DNA from: Bacteroidota bacterium
GTDB lineage: Bacteria > Bacteroidota > Bacteroidia > B-17B0 > Aurantibacillaceae
Assembly: GCA_025359355.1 (NCBI GenBank)
Contig: JANYGR010000010.1
Span: forward strand, 1 to 5,818
Direction of reading: 5' to 3'
DNA: 5,818 bases
Each line of letters begins with the position of its first letter. Position 1 is the stretch's first letter. The position numbers were made by a program, and so were the translations under genes. Positions 4,642-5,818 of this stretch are shown one piece after another. The notes under the pieces are model-generated. The model was not told the DNA's origin, did no database searches, and saw only the letters and a program-made list of their open reading frames with translations.

Positions 4642-5818
4642 TTACTTATTTGTTTGTTTTGCAACTCGTGCTCTCGGTTGGTTCACTTCCAGAAGCACTA
4701 TTTCAGAATGTAAATAACGTGCGGCTTCTGCCGAATCTTTTACTTTAGCAGCACTACGCCTCAACATGTCTTCTTCAAATTCTTTTAGTAGACTCTTTCT
4801 CAGACCAATTTTTTTCCAATGTTCGGAGTCAGTTTGTGTTTTTGAAATACCACGTGCAAGCGCTAAAGCGTCTATTAACGCTTGATTGGCCCCTTGTCCT
4901 TTAAACGGACTCATGGGATGCGCAGCATCACCTATGAAGGTTACATTCCCACATTGGTCTAACAAATCTTGTGTCAAAACTTCTCGGTCAAATACCGGAT
5001 AACCCGAAACATGTTCAGCTAATGTTGCCGATACTATCTGCGGAATAGGTTCATGCCATTGCGTTCTGCGACAAGCCTCTTCCTTTAGCGCATGTTGCCC
5101 TTGTGCACTTAAAACCTTTGCCTCATTTTCTGATATTAAAAAACTCAATTGCCACATCACCGAGTTTGTATCATAAGGCATCATGTAAATGCGCTCATTA
5201 CCATTGGATGTTTGAAATACTGTGGCCGAATCTAATAAAGAACGCTCAACGCCTTTTAAAGCAGATAAAGGGCAAATCCCCAGTATCACCATACAACCTA
5301 GGTAACGTAAAGGAGTGGCATCCTCACCAAGCACTAATTTTCGTACGGTACTTCTGATGCCATCAGCACCAACCACTAAGTCTGCCTTCGCTTTTTTTAG
5401 CTCTCCATTTACCTGGAAGCTCAATTCAACACCTTCATCTTTTAAGTCCTTCATATCAATTAATTGATGTCCCCACTGCACCATATCCTGTTTACCAAGT
5501 TGCTTAAGCAACGCTAAACGCAACGACTGCCGAGCGATATGAATATTGGTGCGCTTAGGCGACGATTTTGATGCTGCATGACTATAATTTCTCATGCCCC
5601 ACTCTGCCACTATTTTCCCAGCTGTGTTATGCACCACATGCCTTGTTGAAATTAACCCATCTTTTAATGAAGTTATCCCTAATGCGTGAATGGCTTTAGT
5701 GGCCTGTTGTATGGTGAGTCCATAGCCTTGCGAACGCATTTCGAAATTGGTATCACGTTCATACAATGTAAATGGAATTCCTCGGTGCAAACAGGCTATA
5801 GCCAAAGCCACGCCTCCA
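4642..5818 (-). CDS. FAD-dependent monooxygenase (class A flavoprotein hydroxylase family), N-terminally cut by the window edge
   Basis: The frame is open to the window edge and reads Gly-Gly before Met (5811-5809). These are the last two residues of a GxGxxGG dinucleotide-binding motif, so the real start lies outside the window and only a few residues are missing. From that Met, FAD-binding features are YERD (Glu18, ribose contact), Arg94 in HIARQSLRLALL, the DG motif ADLVVGADGIRSTVRK (Asp150) and the GD motif FIGDAAHPMSPFKGQGANQA (Gly294-Asp295). This set defines the p-hydroxybenzoate-hydroxylase/TetX-like family, which uses NAD(P)H and oxygen to hydroxylate small, often aromatic substrates in the cytoplasm. 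The middle part (about 165-280) holds the substrate-binding beta-sheet. The visible 391 residues match the usual size of about 380-410. The substrate cannot be told from sequence. No partner gene is visible; a strong terminator follows the stop. The gene is markedly richer in GC (50% in the line at 5521) than its left neighbours. Confidence 0.92.
   Translation of the reverse strand, partial: GGVALAIACLHRGIPFTLYERDTNFEMRSQGYGLTIQQATKAIHALGITSLKDGLISTRHVVHNTAGKIVAEWGMRNYSHAASKSSPKRTNIHIARQSLRLALLKQLGKQDMVQWGHQLIDMKDLKDEGVELSFQVNGELKKAKADLVVGADGIRSTVRKLVLGEDATPLRYLGCMVILGICPLSALKGVERSLLDSATVFQTSNGNERIYMMPYDTNSVMWQLSFLISENEAKVLSAQGQHALKEEACRRTQWHEPIPQIVSATLAEHVSGYPVFDREVLTQDLLDQCGNVTFIGDAAHPMSPFKGQGANQALIDALALARGISKTQTDSEHWKKIGLRKSLLKEFEEDMLRRSAAKVKDSAEAARYLHSEIVLLEVNQPRARVAKQTNK

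Noticed and set aside
5103..5357. Plus-strand reading frame of 84 codons inside the monooxygenase
   Set aside because: It lies entirely inside a well-supported FAD monooxygenase on the other strand and shows no recognisable protein features.

Overview
The window looks like a piece of a Bacteroidota (Bacteroidetes) chromosome or contig. The signs are a PD40 beta-propeller protein with a carboxypeptidase-regulatory-like tail, an Rhs core of the type common in that phylum, an rve-type transposase, start codons without visible Shine-Dalgarno sequences, and AT-rich DNA. The species cannot be named from the sequence.

Layout, left to right: (1) 1-810, plus strand, the C-terminal part of a PD40 beta-propeller protein; (2) 847-1182, plus strand, a small lysine-rich protein of unknown function; (3) 1252-2013, plus strand, a transposase that has lost its N-terminal region but keeps the DDE residues; (4) 2014-2465, a gene-free stretch with an inverted repeat, an array of five GCGN(N)AGC mini-hairpin motifs and a GC-richer stem-loop; (5) 4300-2466, minus strand, a 5'-truncated Rhs protein whose C-terminal tip carries a metzincin-type zinc-protease motif, followed 2 bases later by a small protein with a predicted signal peptide; (6) 4301-4641, a gene-free stretch with several strong hairpins and terminators; (7) 5818-4642, minus strand, an FAD-dependent monooxygenase that runs off the right edge.

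The most interesting part is region 5. An Rhs core boundary joined to a variable C-terminal enzyme domain, with a small gene directly downstream, is the standard arrangement of a polymorphic toxin and its immunity protein. Here the tip would be a metalloprotease and the candidate immunity protein appears to be exported. The Rhs part is only a fragment: an in-frame stop lies at 4303-4301 and there is no ATG, GTG or TTG before the ATG at 4084. The pair therefore looks like an orphan or displaced Rhs-tip cassette, perhaps silent.

Base composition supports an inserted accessory segment. Sampled 60-base lines give 40% GC in the PD40 gene, 23% in the transposase, 27% in the candidate immunity gene, 30% in the Rhs tip and 50% in the monooxygenase. 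Regions 3-5 look like acquired, partly decayed DNA between more conserved chromosomal genes.
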